A stretch of 33,833 nucleotides of DNA from JBHJGS01 sp050331575 (GTDB taxonomy: Bacteria; Pseudomonadota; Alphaproteobacteria; Sphingomonadales; Rhodothalassiaceae), in NCBI GenBank assembly GCA_050331575.1, contig JBHJGS010000007.1, positions 1 through 33,833 of the forward strand, written 5' to 3'. Positions 1 to 7,296 of this stretch are shown one piece after another. Every line of letters begins with the position of its first letter. Within the stretch, counting starts at the first letter, position 1. The notes under the pieces were generated by a model. The model saw only the letters and a program-made list of their open reading frames with translations, did no database searches and had not been told where the DNA came from. The position numbers and the translations under genes were made by a program.

Positions 1-246
1 CAGATCATAAATGTCCAGCGTGTCGTCATTGCCATTGGTCACGAACAGCTGCTGGCTCGCCGGATCAAAGGCCGCGATCTCCACCGCCCCTTCATCAAAC
101 ACACCGCTCTCAAACCGACCAATCAGTTGAAGGTCCAGTGCATTGCTCGGTTGCACCACGGAGTCTGCCAGAAAGGTTCCGCTGAAGCCCTGAACAGTGC
201 CGGCGGCCATTCCCGCCTGCGAAGTGGTCCCGCTGCTCATCGCCAT
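1..246 (-). CDS. Choice-of-anchor I type exported protein, N-terminal part (partial)
   Basis: The minus strand is open from an ATG at 246-244 to the window edge (82 codons, no stop). A GGGGGAG ribosome site lies about 10 nt upstream, and no earlier in-frame ATG was found. After a Ser/Thr/Ala/Gly-rich start, the segment GRFESGVFDEGAVEIAAFD and the following residues LFVTNGNDDTLDIYDL resemble the first beta-propeller blade of choice-of-anchor I / alkaline-phosphatase-like secreted proteins. Such proteins are often large, extracellular, and sometimes carry RTX repeats at the C-terminus. No classical signal peptide is visible, which would fit type I secretion, but this is inference. It diverges from the nitrilase gene. 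The family call rests on a short stretch. Confidence 0.6.
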   Translation of the reverse strand, partial: MAMSSGTTSQAGMAAGTVQGFSGTFLADSVVQPSNALDLQLIGRFESGVFDEGAVEIAAFDPASQQLFVTNGNDDTLDIYDL

Positions 247-437
247 TGTCGTCCATCTCCCCCGATCAGCCGAACGGCCCTGGTTCTTGCAGAAAAGCGC
301 GGTCGAAAGGGTCACCGCGATGCGATGCCAACGCACATATCACGGTTTCTTGCGCGGAATATTGCTTCATAAAAAATTCACGAACAGCTTCGGAGCTTTC
401 TTTCCTAGTGCTGGTCACGCAACGATAGGAGATCTTG

Positions 438-1406
438 ATGTCCCGTCCGCCCTTCCGTGCCGCGGTGGTCCAAGCCGGATCCTGCGGCTTCGATACCGCG
501 GCCAGCTTGGCGAAGCTGGCCGATCTAGCCGGCGACGCCGCCCGCCAAGGCGCCCGGCTGGCGGTGTTTCCCGAGGCGTTTTTGGGCGGCTATCCCAAGG
601 GGCTGGATTTCGGTGCGCGGCTGGGGCTTCGGATGGACCGGGGCCGCGACGAATTTGGGCAGTATTTCGAAGCCGCGATCGCGCTTCCCGGCCCGGAACT
701 TGACCGGCTCTGCCAGTTGGCCGCAGATCTGGCCCTGACCCTGGTGGTCGGTGTGATCGAACGGGACGGCGGAACCCTTTATTGCACGCAGGTGTTCGTG
801 GACGAGACCGGGGACTGGCTGGGCAAGCACCGCAAGCTGATGCCCACGGCCATGGAACGCCTGGTCTGGGGCCAGGGCGACGGGTCCACCATCGCAGCAC
901 ATGACACGCCCGTTGGCCGCATCGGCGGCGTGATCTGCTGGGAGAATTACATGCCGCAACTGCGCCTGGCCATGTATGCGCAGGGCACCGAGCTTTACTG
1001 CGCCTCAACCGTCGATGATCGGGACCAATGGCAGCACGCCATTCGGCACATCGCCTATGAAGGCCGGTGCTTTGTTTTGTCTGCCTGCCAATATCTGACC
1101 CGGGCGGCGTTTCCGGCGGACTATGCCTGCTCGCTGGGCGATGATCCGGCCACCGTGCTGATCCGCGGCGGCAGTAGCATCGTCTCGCCGCTCGGCCAGG
1201 TGCTGGCCGGACCGATTTATGAGCAAGAGACCGTCTTGGTGGCGGACCTGGATCCAGCCGATATCGCACGCGGCAAATATGATCTCGACGTGGCCGGCCA
1301 CTATGCGCGACCGGATGTATTCTCGCTCAATGTCAATGCCACCGAGCGCCCCGGCGTCAGCCTGTGGCAAGAAGGACCCAGCGAAGATCTCGACCATGAC
1401 GGCTGA
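438..1406 (+). CDS. Nitrilase (carbon-nitrogen hydrolase superfamily)
   Basis: Predicted cytoplasmic nitrilase of 322 residues, hydrolysing an organic nitrile to the carboxylic acid and ammonia. The Glu-Lys-Cys triad is visible: Glu46 in FPEAFLGGYPKG, Lys133 in the HRKLMPT block and Cys167 in GGVICWENYMP. The ERLVWGQGDGS and CWENYMP blocks are those of true nitrilases rather than amidases or the Nit/Fhit group. ATG 438 is chosen because AGGAG (427-431) sits 6 nt upstream; an in-frame TTG one codon earlier is less likely. The 3' end overlaps the next gene by 11 nt, so the two are probably co-transcribed. Substrate (aliphatic, aryl or arylaceto-nitrile) cannot be read from the sequence. Confidence 0.92.
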   Translation: MSRPPFRAAVVQAGSCGFDTAASLAKLADLAGDAARQGARLAVFPEAFLGGYPKGLDFGARLGLRMDRGRDEFGQYFEAAIALPGPELDRLCQLAADLALTLVVGVIERDGGTLYCTQVFVDETGDWLGKHRKLMPTAMERLVWGQGDGSTIAAHDTPVGRIGGVICWENYMPQLRLAMYAQGTELYCASTVDDRDQWQHAIRHIAYEGRCFVLSACQYLTRAAFPADYACSLGDDPATVLIRGGSSIVSPLGQVLAGPIYEQETVLVADLDPADIARGKYDLDVAGHYARPDVFSLNVNATERPGVSLWQEGPSEDLDHDG

Positions 1407-2022
1407 ACGCCGCGCCCTGTTCCAGGCGCTGGGCGTCGCTGTTTTGGCCGCGCTCACCGGCGCGGTCGCCGGGCCCTTGGGCATCTTGATTGCGCTGGCA
1501 TTGGCGGCTTGGATCTTGCGCGGCGAAGCCATCACCTGGGCCGATATCGGCTTCGGCCGACCGCCCCGTGCGGTGGCGGCGCAAACCATCGTGACCTTTG
1601 TCACCGCCTTGGTGCTGACCGGCCTCTTGGGCGCCCTGCTGGAAGGCAGCCGCATCGGGCCGCCCGATCTTGGGCTGCTGGAGGCGCTGGAAGGCGATTT
1701 GCCGGCGCTCCTGATCTTGCTGGCGCTGAGTTGGACGATTGCGGCGTTCGGCGAGGAATTGCTGGCACGGGGCTTTCTTTTGCACTGGCTGGCCCGCGGC
1801 TTCCGCGGCGTTCCCAACGGCTTTTGGTTGGCCAATCTGTCCCAGGCTTTGTTGTTCGGGCTGGGCCATGCCTATCAGGGGCCCAGCGGCGTCTTGCTGA
1901 CCGGCTTTCTGGGCTTTTTGTTCGGCATATGCGTGCGTCTGACCGGCAGTCTCTGGCCGGCCATCCTGGCCCATGGTTTGATCAACACTTTGACCCTGGT
2001 CGCTGCCTATTTGGGCGGCTGA
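1396..2022 (+). CDS. CPBP (CAAX/ABI) family intramembrane metalloprotease
   Basis: Polytopic membrane protein of 208 residues with several hydrophobic helices. The three signatures of the CPBP/Rce1-like family are present: EExxxR at Glu120-Glu121-Arg125 (GEELLARG), FxxxH at Phe154-His158, and HxxxN at His193-Asn197 (AHGLINT). In this family these residues form the intramembrane catalytic site. ATG 1396 lies inside the nitrilase reading frame, overlapping its end by 11 nt. Longer in-frame starts further inside the nitrilase gene encode residues out of keeping with the family. Bacterial members are linked to peptide maturation or self-immunity, but no bacteriocin gene is visible here, so the substrate is unknown. 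Confidence 0.85.
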   Translation: MTAERRALFQALGVAVLAALTGAVAGPLGILIALALAAWILRGEAITWADIGFGRPPRAVAAQTIVTFVTALVLTGLLGALLEGSRIGPPDLGLLEALEGDLPALLILLALSWTIAAFGEELLARGFLLHWLARGFRGVPNGFWLANLSQALLFGLGHAYQGPSGVLLTGFLGFLFGICVRLTGSLWPAILAHGLINTLTLVAAYLGG

Positions 2023-2067
2023 GACCCACGCGCACAGCCGCACACTGCGGCCTCGTCTGGTCCGGAT

Positions 2068-2093
2068 TGGGAAAGGTTTGGGAAAACCTGGGG
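2068..2093 (+). promoter_or_regulatory. Candidate upstream TGGGN array (possible second MraZ site)
   Basis: Three TGGGN boxes lie in one direction: TGGGA at 2068, TGGGA at 2079 and TGGGG at 2089, spaced 11 and 10 bp. E. coli MraZ binds TGGGN repeats separated by 5 nt. This set is irregular by one base and lies about 220 bp upstream of mraZ, so it may be chance or an auxiliary site. It abuts a 12-bp GC palindrome at 2090-2101. Confidence 0.3.
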
Positions 2094-2212
2094 CGCGCCC
2101 CTCTCCCGCCCAATTTAGAACAAACCAAAAACATAAATCTTCTGTTCTTTTTTTGATCTGAATAGAGCCGCTCTTTTTTGCTGCTTTTCCCTTTCGGAGC
2201 GCTCGCTACTGA

Positions 2213-2240
2213 TTGACGCCCCACGAATACCCATGATATC
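2213..2240 (+). promoter_or_regulatory. Candidate sigma70-type promoter of the dcw cluster
   Basis: TTGACG at 2213-2218 is a good -35 match. A weak -10 candidate (GATATC, 2235-2240) follows at 16 bp. It is the best promoter-like element in the 287-bp gap before mraZ. It overlaps the CCCAT boxes, which fits repression by MraZ. The -10 is poor, so the start point is uncertain. Confidence 0.4.
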
Positions 2241-2254
2241 CCATGATATCCCAT
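2230..2254 (-). promoter_or_regulatory. MraZ operator: three CCCAT/TGGG boxes with 10-bp period
   Basis: CCCAT occurs at 2230, 2240 and 2250, exactly 10 bp apart. The first two units are followed by the same GATAT. On the minus strand this reads as TGGG boxes one helical turn apart, the same geometry as the TGGGN-N5 repeats bound by E. coli MraZ. The array is 56-80 nt upstream of the mraZ start and overlaps the promoter candidate. Autoregulation of the cluster is therefore the natural inference. A lone TGGGG follows at 2268. Confidence 0.75.
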
Positions 2255-2309
2255 TCTAAGGCGAAAGTGGGGGCCGTGCGCTCCTGCTCTGACGGGGCAA
2301 GGATGATCG

Positions 2310-2780
2310 GTGGCGCTGTTTTGGGGGGAATATGAGAAGCGGATCGATAAGAAGGGGCGGGTGTCCGTCCCTTCGGAATTCCGCACGGCGCTTGCCCAGT
2401 CCGGCAGCCAGGAGCTGATCGTGCTGCCCGAGCCGAAACAGCCCTGGGTGCGCGGCATGCCTCGCCATGCCTTTGAGCAGGTACTGGCGCAGTTGCAGCG
2501 CCAGCACGGCCGGTTCACCGCCCAGCGCACCCGCGCTTCGCGCTTTGTCTTCGGCCGCGCCCGCCCGCTCAGCTTTGACCCCGAGGGCCGGATCAGCTTG
2601 CCCAAAGCGTTTTTGGAGCATGCCGGCATCACCGACGCGTTGGTGTTTGTCGGCGGCGGCGATCATATCCAGATCTGGCAGCCCGACCGCTTGAACGAGA
2701 GCTATGACAGCGATGCCGCTGAAGCGGAGGACGTGTTGGAAGGGCTGGAGGAGCTAGAGCCGGAAGGAGCGAGCCTATGA
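2310..2780 (+). CDS. mraZ: Transcriptional regulator MraZ
   Basis: DNA-binding protein of 156 residues that in other bacteria represses its own dcw operon. It has two SpoVT/AbrB-like halves. The first contains the DxxxR-type motif IDKKGRVSVP (about residues 11-20), the second the matching FDPEGRISLP (about 90-99). It starts with GTG 2310, preceded by AAGGA about 6 nt upstream. The nearby ATG at 2303 is out of frame. The acidic C-terminal tail is slightly longer than in E. coli MraZ. Its 3' end overlaps rsmH by 4 nt (ATGA). The CCCAT array just upstream is the likely operator. Confidence 0.95.
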   Translation: MALFWGEYEKRIDKKGRVSVPSEFRTALAQSGSQELIVLPEPKQPWVRGMPRHAFEQVLAQLQRQHGRFTAQRTRASRFVFGRARPLSFDPEGRISLPKAFLEHAGITDALVFVGGGDHIQIWQPDRLNESYDSDAAEAEDVLEGLEELEPEGASL

Positions 2781-3745
2781 CCGGGCCGCGCCACATTCCG
2801 GTGATGTGCAGCGAAGTCGTTGCCGCTGCCCAGCCCGCTGATGGCGCGCTTCTGGTGGACGCCACTTTCGGCGCCGGCGGCTATACCGTGGCGCTCTTGA
2901 CCGCTGCGGAGTGCCGCGTGATCGGGCTGGACCGGGATCCAAGCGCGATCACCGAGGGGCAGGAGCTGGTTGACGCCTATGCGGGTCGCCTGATCCTTCA
3001 GCAGGGCTGCTTCGGCAATCTAGAAGCGCATCTTGAGACCCTGGGCATCGGCGGCATCGACGGCTTGGTGCTGGACCTGGGTGTTTCGTCCATGCAGCTG
3101 GACCGGGCCGAGCGCGGGTTTGCGTTTCAGCAGGACGGGCCGTTGGACATGCGCATGGGCAGCAGCGACGAAACCGCCGCCGATGTCGTCAACACCTATG
3201 ACGAAGCCAAGCTCGCCGACATCGTGTTTCATTTGGGCGAAGAGCCCAAGGCGCGGCGCGTCGCCCGCGCGCTGGTTGAGCGTCGCGCGGAGCGGCCGTT
3301 CAGCCGCACCCTGGATCTCGCGGCGGTGGTGGTCGAGGCGGTCGGCCACGGCATGACGGCGCGAAAGCGTCATCCGGCCACGCGCACCTTTCAGGCATTG
3401 CGCCTGCATGTGAACCGGGAATTGGAGGAGCTGGACCGGGTCTTGGTGGCGGCTGAACAGAGGCTAAAGCCGGGCGGCCGCCTGGTCGTGGTGAGTTTCC
3501 ATTCCCTGGAGGATCGGCGGGTCAAGCGCTTTCTGGCGGCCCGGGCCGGTCGCACGCCGGCGCCGTCCCGCCATCGGCCGGTGGCCGAGCATGGCCCGGC
3601 GCCCAGCTTTCGTCTGCCCTCCAGCGGCGCGGTCAAGCCAGGCCAGGAAGAGATCACCGCCAATCCACGGGCGCGCTCCGCCCGGCTCCGCCTGGGCATC
3701 CGCACCGACGCGCCGGCCTGGTCAACACAAAAGGAGACGCGATGA
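2777..3745 (+). CDS. rsmH: 16S rRNA m4C1402 methyltransferase RsmH
   Basis: SAM-dependent enzyme of 322 residues that N4-methylates C1402 of 16S rRNA in the ribosomal P site (older name MraW). Visible family features are HIPVMCSEV at the N-terminus, the SAM-binding DATFGAGGYT (about residues 29-38), LDLGVSSMQLDRAERGF, the DMRM segment, and the C-terminal VSFHSLEDRRVKRF block. Length is typical of the family. ATG 2777 overlaps the mraZ stop by 4 nt and the gene overlaps ftsL by 4 nt, indicating translational coupling in the dcw unit. Confidence 0.97.
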   Translation: MTGPRHIPVMCSEVVAAAQPADGALLVDATFGAGGYTVALLTAAECRVIGLDRDPSAITEGQELVDAYAGRLILQQGCFGNLEAHLETLGIGGIDGLVLDLGVSSMQLDRAERGFAFQQDGPLDMRMGSSDETAADVVNTYDEAKLADIVFHLGEEPKARRVARALVERRAERPFSRTLDLAAVVVEAVGHGMTARKRHPATRTFQALRLHVNRELEELDRVLVAAEQRLKPGGRLVVVSFHSLEDRRVKRFLAARAGRTPAPSRHRPVAEHGPAPSFRLPSSGAVKPGQEEITANPRARSARLRLGIRTDAPAWSTQKETR

Positions 3746-4170
3746 TGCGGCAGTTCGTTCTGAGCCTTCTCTTCGTCTTGGTGCTGGCCGGCGGCATCGG
3801 CCTGTTGCAGGTCAAGGCACGGGTGGAACACCGCGCCCAAACGGTGGCGCAGCTGACCGACCGCATCGCCCGGGACCGCGAAGCCATCCGTGTGTTGAAG
3901 GCGGAGCGCGCATATCTGGCCAGCCCGGCGCGGATCGCCCCGGCAGCGCATGCCGCTTTGGGCCTTGCGCCGCTGGAGCCGGACCGGGTGCTCGCCAGCT
4001 TTGCGGCAATTCCATTCCGGCTCGACCCTGATGCGCCGGTCGACGAGGGCGAACCGCAGGAGCCGCCGAGGCCGCGCCCGGCTGACCCCGGTGCGGTGGT
4101 CATCGTCGCCAGCAACGACCCGGCCGATGATCATCGGCTGCTGCTGGAACTGGCGGAGCTGCGGCGATGA
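3742..4170 (+). CDS. ftsL: Cell division protein FtsL
   Basis: Small bitopic inner-membrane protein of 142 residues. One membrane helix lies at about residues 4-20 (FVLSLLFVLVLAGGIGLL). It is followed by a charged, heptad-like coiled-coil region (about 22-60) and a Pro-rich periplasmic tail. Primary sequence is poorly conserved in this family, so identification relies on size, topology and position between rsmH and ftsI. In the divisome FtsL works with FtsB and FtsQ to activate FtsWI. The tail beyond residue 95 (DAPVDEGEPQEPPRPRP) looks disordered. It overlaps both neighbours by 4 nt. ATG 3745 is an alternative start one codon later. Confidence 0.85.
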   Translation: MMRQFVLSLLFVLVLAGGIGLLQVKARVEHRAQTVAQLTDRIARDREAIRVLKAERAYLASPARIAPAAHAALGLAPLEPDRVLASFAAIPFRLDPDAPVDEGEPQEPPRPRPADPGAVVIVASNDPADDHRLLLELAELRR

Positions 4171-5837
4171 TCCGAACCCATATCGATCTGGAGGCGCGCC
4201 GGCGCCGGCTTATCGAACGCTCGCGCCACCGCTTGATGGTGGCGCTGTTGCTCTTTATCGGCGCCTTTACCATCCTGGCCGCGCGCACGGTGGAACTGGG
4301 CGTTCTGCGCTACCATCGGCCGGACACGCAATTCGCCTCGGATGCCGCGCGGCTGAGCGCGCGCGCCGACATTGTCGACCGCAACGGCCTGATCCTGGCC
4401 ACCAATGTAGCCGCGGCGTCCTTGTTTGCCGACCCGCATCTGATCGCCGATCCTGAACAGGCGGTGATCAAATTGCGGCACATTCTGCCGGACCAGGATG
4501 CCGAAACGTTGCGGCGCAAGCTTCAATCCGACCGGCGCTTTGTCTGGATCAAGCGGCGGCTGACGCCGGAACAGATGTGGCGGGTCAATTCCCTGGGACT
4601 GCCCGGGCTGGATTTTCAAGAGGAAGAGGAGCGGATCTATCCGCACGGCCGCCTGGCGGCGCATTTGATCGGCTTCGTCGGCGATGACGGCCAGGGCTTG
4701 CATGGCGTGGAGCACTTCTTCCAGCGCCGCCTGAGCGACCCGACCCGGGTTCATGAACCCTTAACCCTGTCGCTGGACATGCGCGTGCAGCATATTCTCA
4801 CCGATGCGCTGACCGCGGCGCAAGCGCGACATCGCGCCAAGGCGGCGGTGGGATTGGTGCTGGACGTCCGCAACGGAGAGACACTGGCGCTGGCGTCGCT
4901 GCCCGATTTCGACCCCAATGCCGGCGCGCAGGCGCCGAAAAGCGCGCTGATGAATCGCGCCACCTTAGGGGTTTATGAGTTGGGATCGGTGTTCAAGACC
5001 TTCACCCTGGCTGCGGCGCTGGATGCCGGTGTGGTCGATCTGTCCGACGGCTATGATGCCAGCCGGCCGATCCGCGTGGCGCGCCACGCCATCCGCGATC
5101 ACCATCCGAAGAATCGCTGGCTGTCGGTGCCCGAAATCTTTGCTTTCTCGTCGAATATCGGCGCCGCCAAAATGGCCATGGACTTGGGCACAGCGCGGCA
5201 GCGGCAGTTTCTGGGGCAATTGGGCCTGTTGAGCGCCCCGGCCTATGAACTGACCGAGATCGGGGCGCCTTTGCTGCCAAGCCAATGGCACGAGGTGGAG
5301 ACCATGACGGTGTCCTTCGGCCACGGCCTGGCGGTCTCGCCCCTGCAACTCGGCCGCGCCATGGCGGCGATGGTCAATGGCGGCGACCTGGTGCCAGTGA
5401 CATTGCTAAAGCGCCAATGGGCCTTGGGCACCGAGGAGCGCCGGCCGGTGATCTCCGCGGACACAAGCGCGCAGATGCGCCAACTGATGCGTCTGGTGGT
5501 GTCCAACGGGACCGGCCAACACGCCGATATCGCCGGGTATCATGTCGGCGGCAAAACCGGCACCGCGGAAAAGGCGTCAGCAGGTGGTTATGACCGCGGC
5601 GCGCTGCTCAGTTCATTCGTTGCAGCCTTTCCGATCCAGGCTCCACGTTACCTGGTGTTCGTCATGCTGGACGAGCCCATTGGCATTGAAGCAACCCACC
5701 AGTTTGCCGGCGGCGGCTGGGTCGCCGCGCCTGCGGTGGGCGAGATCATTGCGCGGATCGCGCCGATGCTTGGCCTGCCGCCGGTGCCGGCCGATCCGGG
5801 ATATGTTCGCGAAGCAGCTCTGTACATGATGGAGTGA
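4167..5837 (+). CDS. ftsI: Septal peptidoglycan transpeptidase FtsI (PBP3)
   Basis: Class B penicillin-binding protein of 556 residues that cross-links septal peptidoglycan with FtsW. The order is a short basic cytoplasmic tail, a membrane anchor (about residues 22-40), a pedestal domain starting near ARADIVDRNG, then the transpeptidase domain. Catalytic motifs are SVFK (Ser274-Lys277), SSN (Ser328-Asn330) and KTGT (Lys463-Thr466). Length is typical. It overlaps ftsL by 4 nt; murE follows 7 nt after the stop. Confidence 0.97.
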   Translation: MIRTHIDLEARRRRLIERSRHRLMVALLLFIGAFTILAARTVELGVLRYHRPDTQFASDAARLSARADIVDRNGLILATNVAAASLFADPHLIADPEQAVIKLRHILPDQDAETLRRKLQSDRRFVWIKRRLTPEQMWRVNSLGLPGLDFQEEEERIYPHGRLAAHLIGFVGDDGQGLHGVEHFFQRRLSDPTRVHEPLTLSLDMRVQHILTDALTAAQARHRAKAAVGLVLDVRNGETLALASLPDFDPNAGAQAPKSALMNRATLGVYELGSVFKTFTLAAALDAGVVDLSDGYDASRPIRVARHAIRDHHPKNRWLSVPEIFAFSSNIGAAKMAMDLGTARQRQFLGQLGLLSAPAYELTEIGAPLLPSQWHEVETMTVSFGHGLAVSPLQLGRAMAAMVNGGDLVPVTLLKRQWALGTEERRPVISADTSAQMRQLMRLVVSNGTGQHADIAGYHVGGKTGTAEKASAGGYDRGALLSSFVAAFPIQAPRYLVFVMLDEPIGIEATHQFAGGGWVAAPAVGEIIARIAPMLGLPPVPADPGYVREAALYMME

Positions 5838-5844
5838 TGGGGCG

Positions 5845-7296
5845 GTGCGGCTGAGCGAACTGATGGGCGAACAGGCGACGACCGCCGGTGAGGTCGAAAT
5901 CCGCGGCCTCACGGCTGACAGCCGGAAAGTGTGTCCGGGCTGGCTGTTCGCCGCCTTGCCCGGCACGCGGCTGGACGGCACAGCGTTCATCGACGAGGCG
6001 GTCCACCGCGGTGCCGCCGCGGTGCTGATGCCGGCTGACAGCCATTGCGCGCTGGAGGGGGCGGTGCGCCTGACCGATGCCAATCCGCGCCGGCGCTTCG
6101 CCTTGATGGCCGCCCGCTTCTACGCCCGCCAGCCGCGGACGATCGCCGCGATAACCGGCACAAACGGCAAGACCTCCACAGCCCGATTCCTGCACCGGAT
6201 CTGGCAGGTCAACGGGGTGGCCAGCGGCTCGCTGGGCACGCTGGGGGTCGACAGCGGCCCTTTGCAGCGACCCGGCGGTTTGACCACGCCGGATCCCGCG
6301 GATCTGCATGCGCTCTTGGCCGATCTGGCCGACGCCGAGGTCGATCATCTGGCGATGGAGGCTTCCAGCCACGGCCTGGCACAGTATCGCCTGGATGGTG
6401 TGCGCGTGGCAGCCGCCGGCTTCACCAATCTTGGTCGAGACCATCTGGACTATCACGGCAGCATGGAGGCGTATTTCGCCGCCAAGGCCCGATTGTTCGA
6501 GGACCTGCTGCCGTCTGAAGGCCAGGCCGTTGTCCATGTCGATGGGCCGGCGGGACGCCGCCTCGCCGCCCGGCTAACCGCCCAGGGCCGCGCGCCCCTG
6601 CGCGTGGGCGCATCAGACATTGCGGATCTGCGCCTGGCCGAAGCCATTGCCGAACCAACCGGTCAACGCTTGCGGCTGACCCATCGGGGCCGGGACTATG
6701 AGGTCCTGCTGCCGCTGCTCGGCCGCTTCCAGGCTGATAATGCCGCCGTGGCAGCGGGCCTGGCGATCGGCTTGGGGCTTGCCTCCGACGCGGCGTTTTC
6801 AGCATTGGACCAGTTGCATGGCGTGCCGGGGCGGATGGAACGGCTCGGCCGGACCCGGTCCGGCGGCAGCGTGTTCGTCGACTATGCCCACACGCCGGAC
6901 GCCTTGAAGACGGTGCTGGAGGCCGCCCGCCCCCATTGTTCTGGCCGGCTGCTGCTGGTGTTCGGCTGCGGCGGCGATCGCGACCCGGGGAAGCGGGCCT
7001 TGATGGGCCGGGTCGCCACCGAGTTGGCGGACCGAGTGATCATCACTGACGACAATCCGCGCAGCGAGGATGCCGCTGCGATCCGCTCCCAGATCGCTGC
7101 CGCCGCACCTGGCGCCCGAATCGTTGCGGACCGCGCCGAAGCGATTGCGACGGCGCTGGACAGTCTGGGCGAGGCGGACCTGTTGCTGGTCGCCGGTAAG
7201 GGCCATGAAACCGGTCAGATCGTCGGCGACCGGGTTCTTCCCTTTTCCGACATCGAGACGATCCGGGCGCACCTGGACCAGGAGGCGCTGGCATGA
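5845..7296 (+). CDS. murE: UDP-MurNAc-tripeptide synthetase MurE (meso-DAP adding)
   Basis: Cytoplasmic ATP-dependent ligase of 483 residues that adds the third stem-peptide residue to UDP-MurNAc-L-Ala-D-Glu. The P-loop is TGTNGKTS (residues 104-111). The DNPR motif at 403-406 is the known determinant for meso-diaminopimelate, so a DAP-type wall is predicted. It begins with GTG 5845; a weak GGAG lies about 10 nt upstream inside the end of ftsI. It overlaps murF by 4 nt. Confidence 0.97.
   Translation: MRLSELMGEQATTAGEVEIRGLTADSRKVCPGWLFAALPGTRLDGTAFIDEAVHRGAAAVLMPADSHCALEGAVRLTDANPRRRFALMAARFYARQPRTIAAITGTNGKTSTARFLHRIWQVNGVASGSLGTLGVDSGPLQRPGGLTTPDPADLHALLADLADAEVDHLAMEASSHGLAQYRLDGVRVAAAGFTNLGRDHLDYHGSMEAYFAAKARLFEDLLPSEGQAVVHVDGPAGRRLAARLTAQGRAPLRVGASDIADLRLAEAIAEPTGQRLRLTHRGRDYEVLLPLLGRFQADNAAVAAGLAIGLGLASDAAFSALDQLHGVPGRMERLGRTRSGGSVFVDYAHTPDALKTVLEAARPHCSGRLLLVFGCGGDRDPGKRALMGRVATELADRVIITDDNPRSEDAAAIRSQIAAAAPGARIVADRAEAIATALDSLGEADLLLVAGKGHETGQIVGDRVLPFSDIETIRAHLDQEALA

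Noticed and set aside
2090..2101. GC palindrome as terminator of the CPBP gene
   Set aside because: The 12-bp self-complementary GC run leaves no loop and is followed by a C-rich stretch, not a T-run; it may be incidental.
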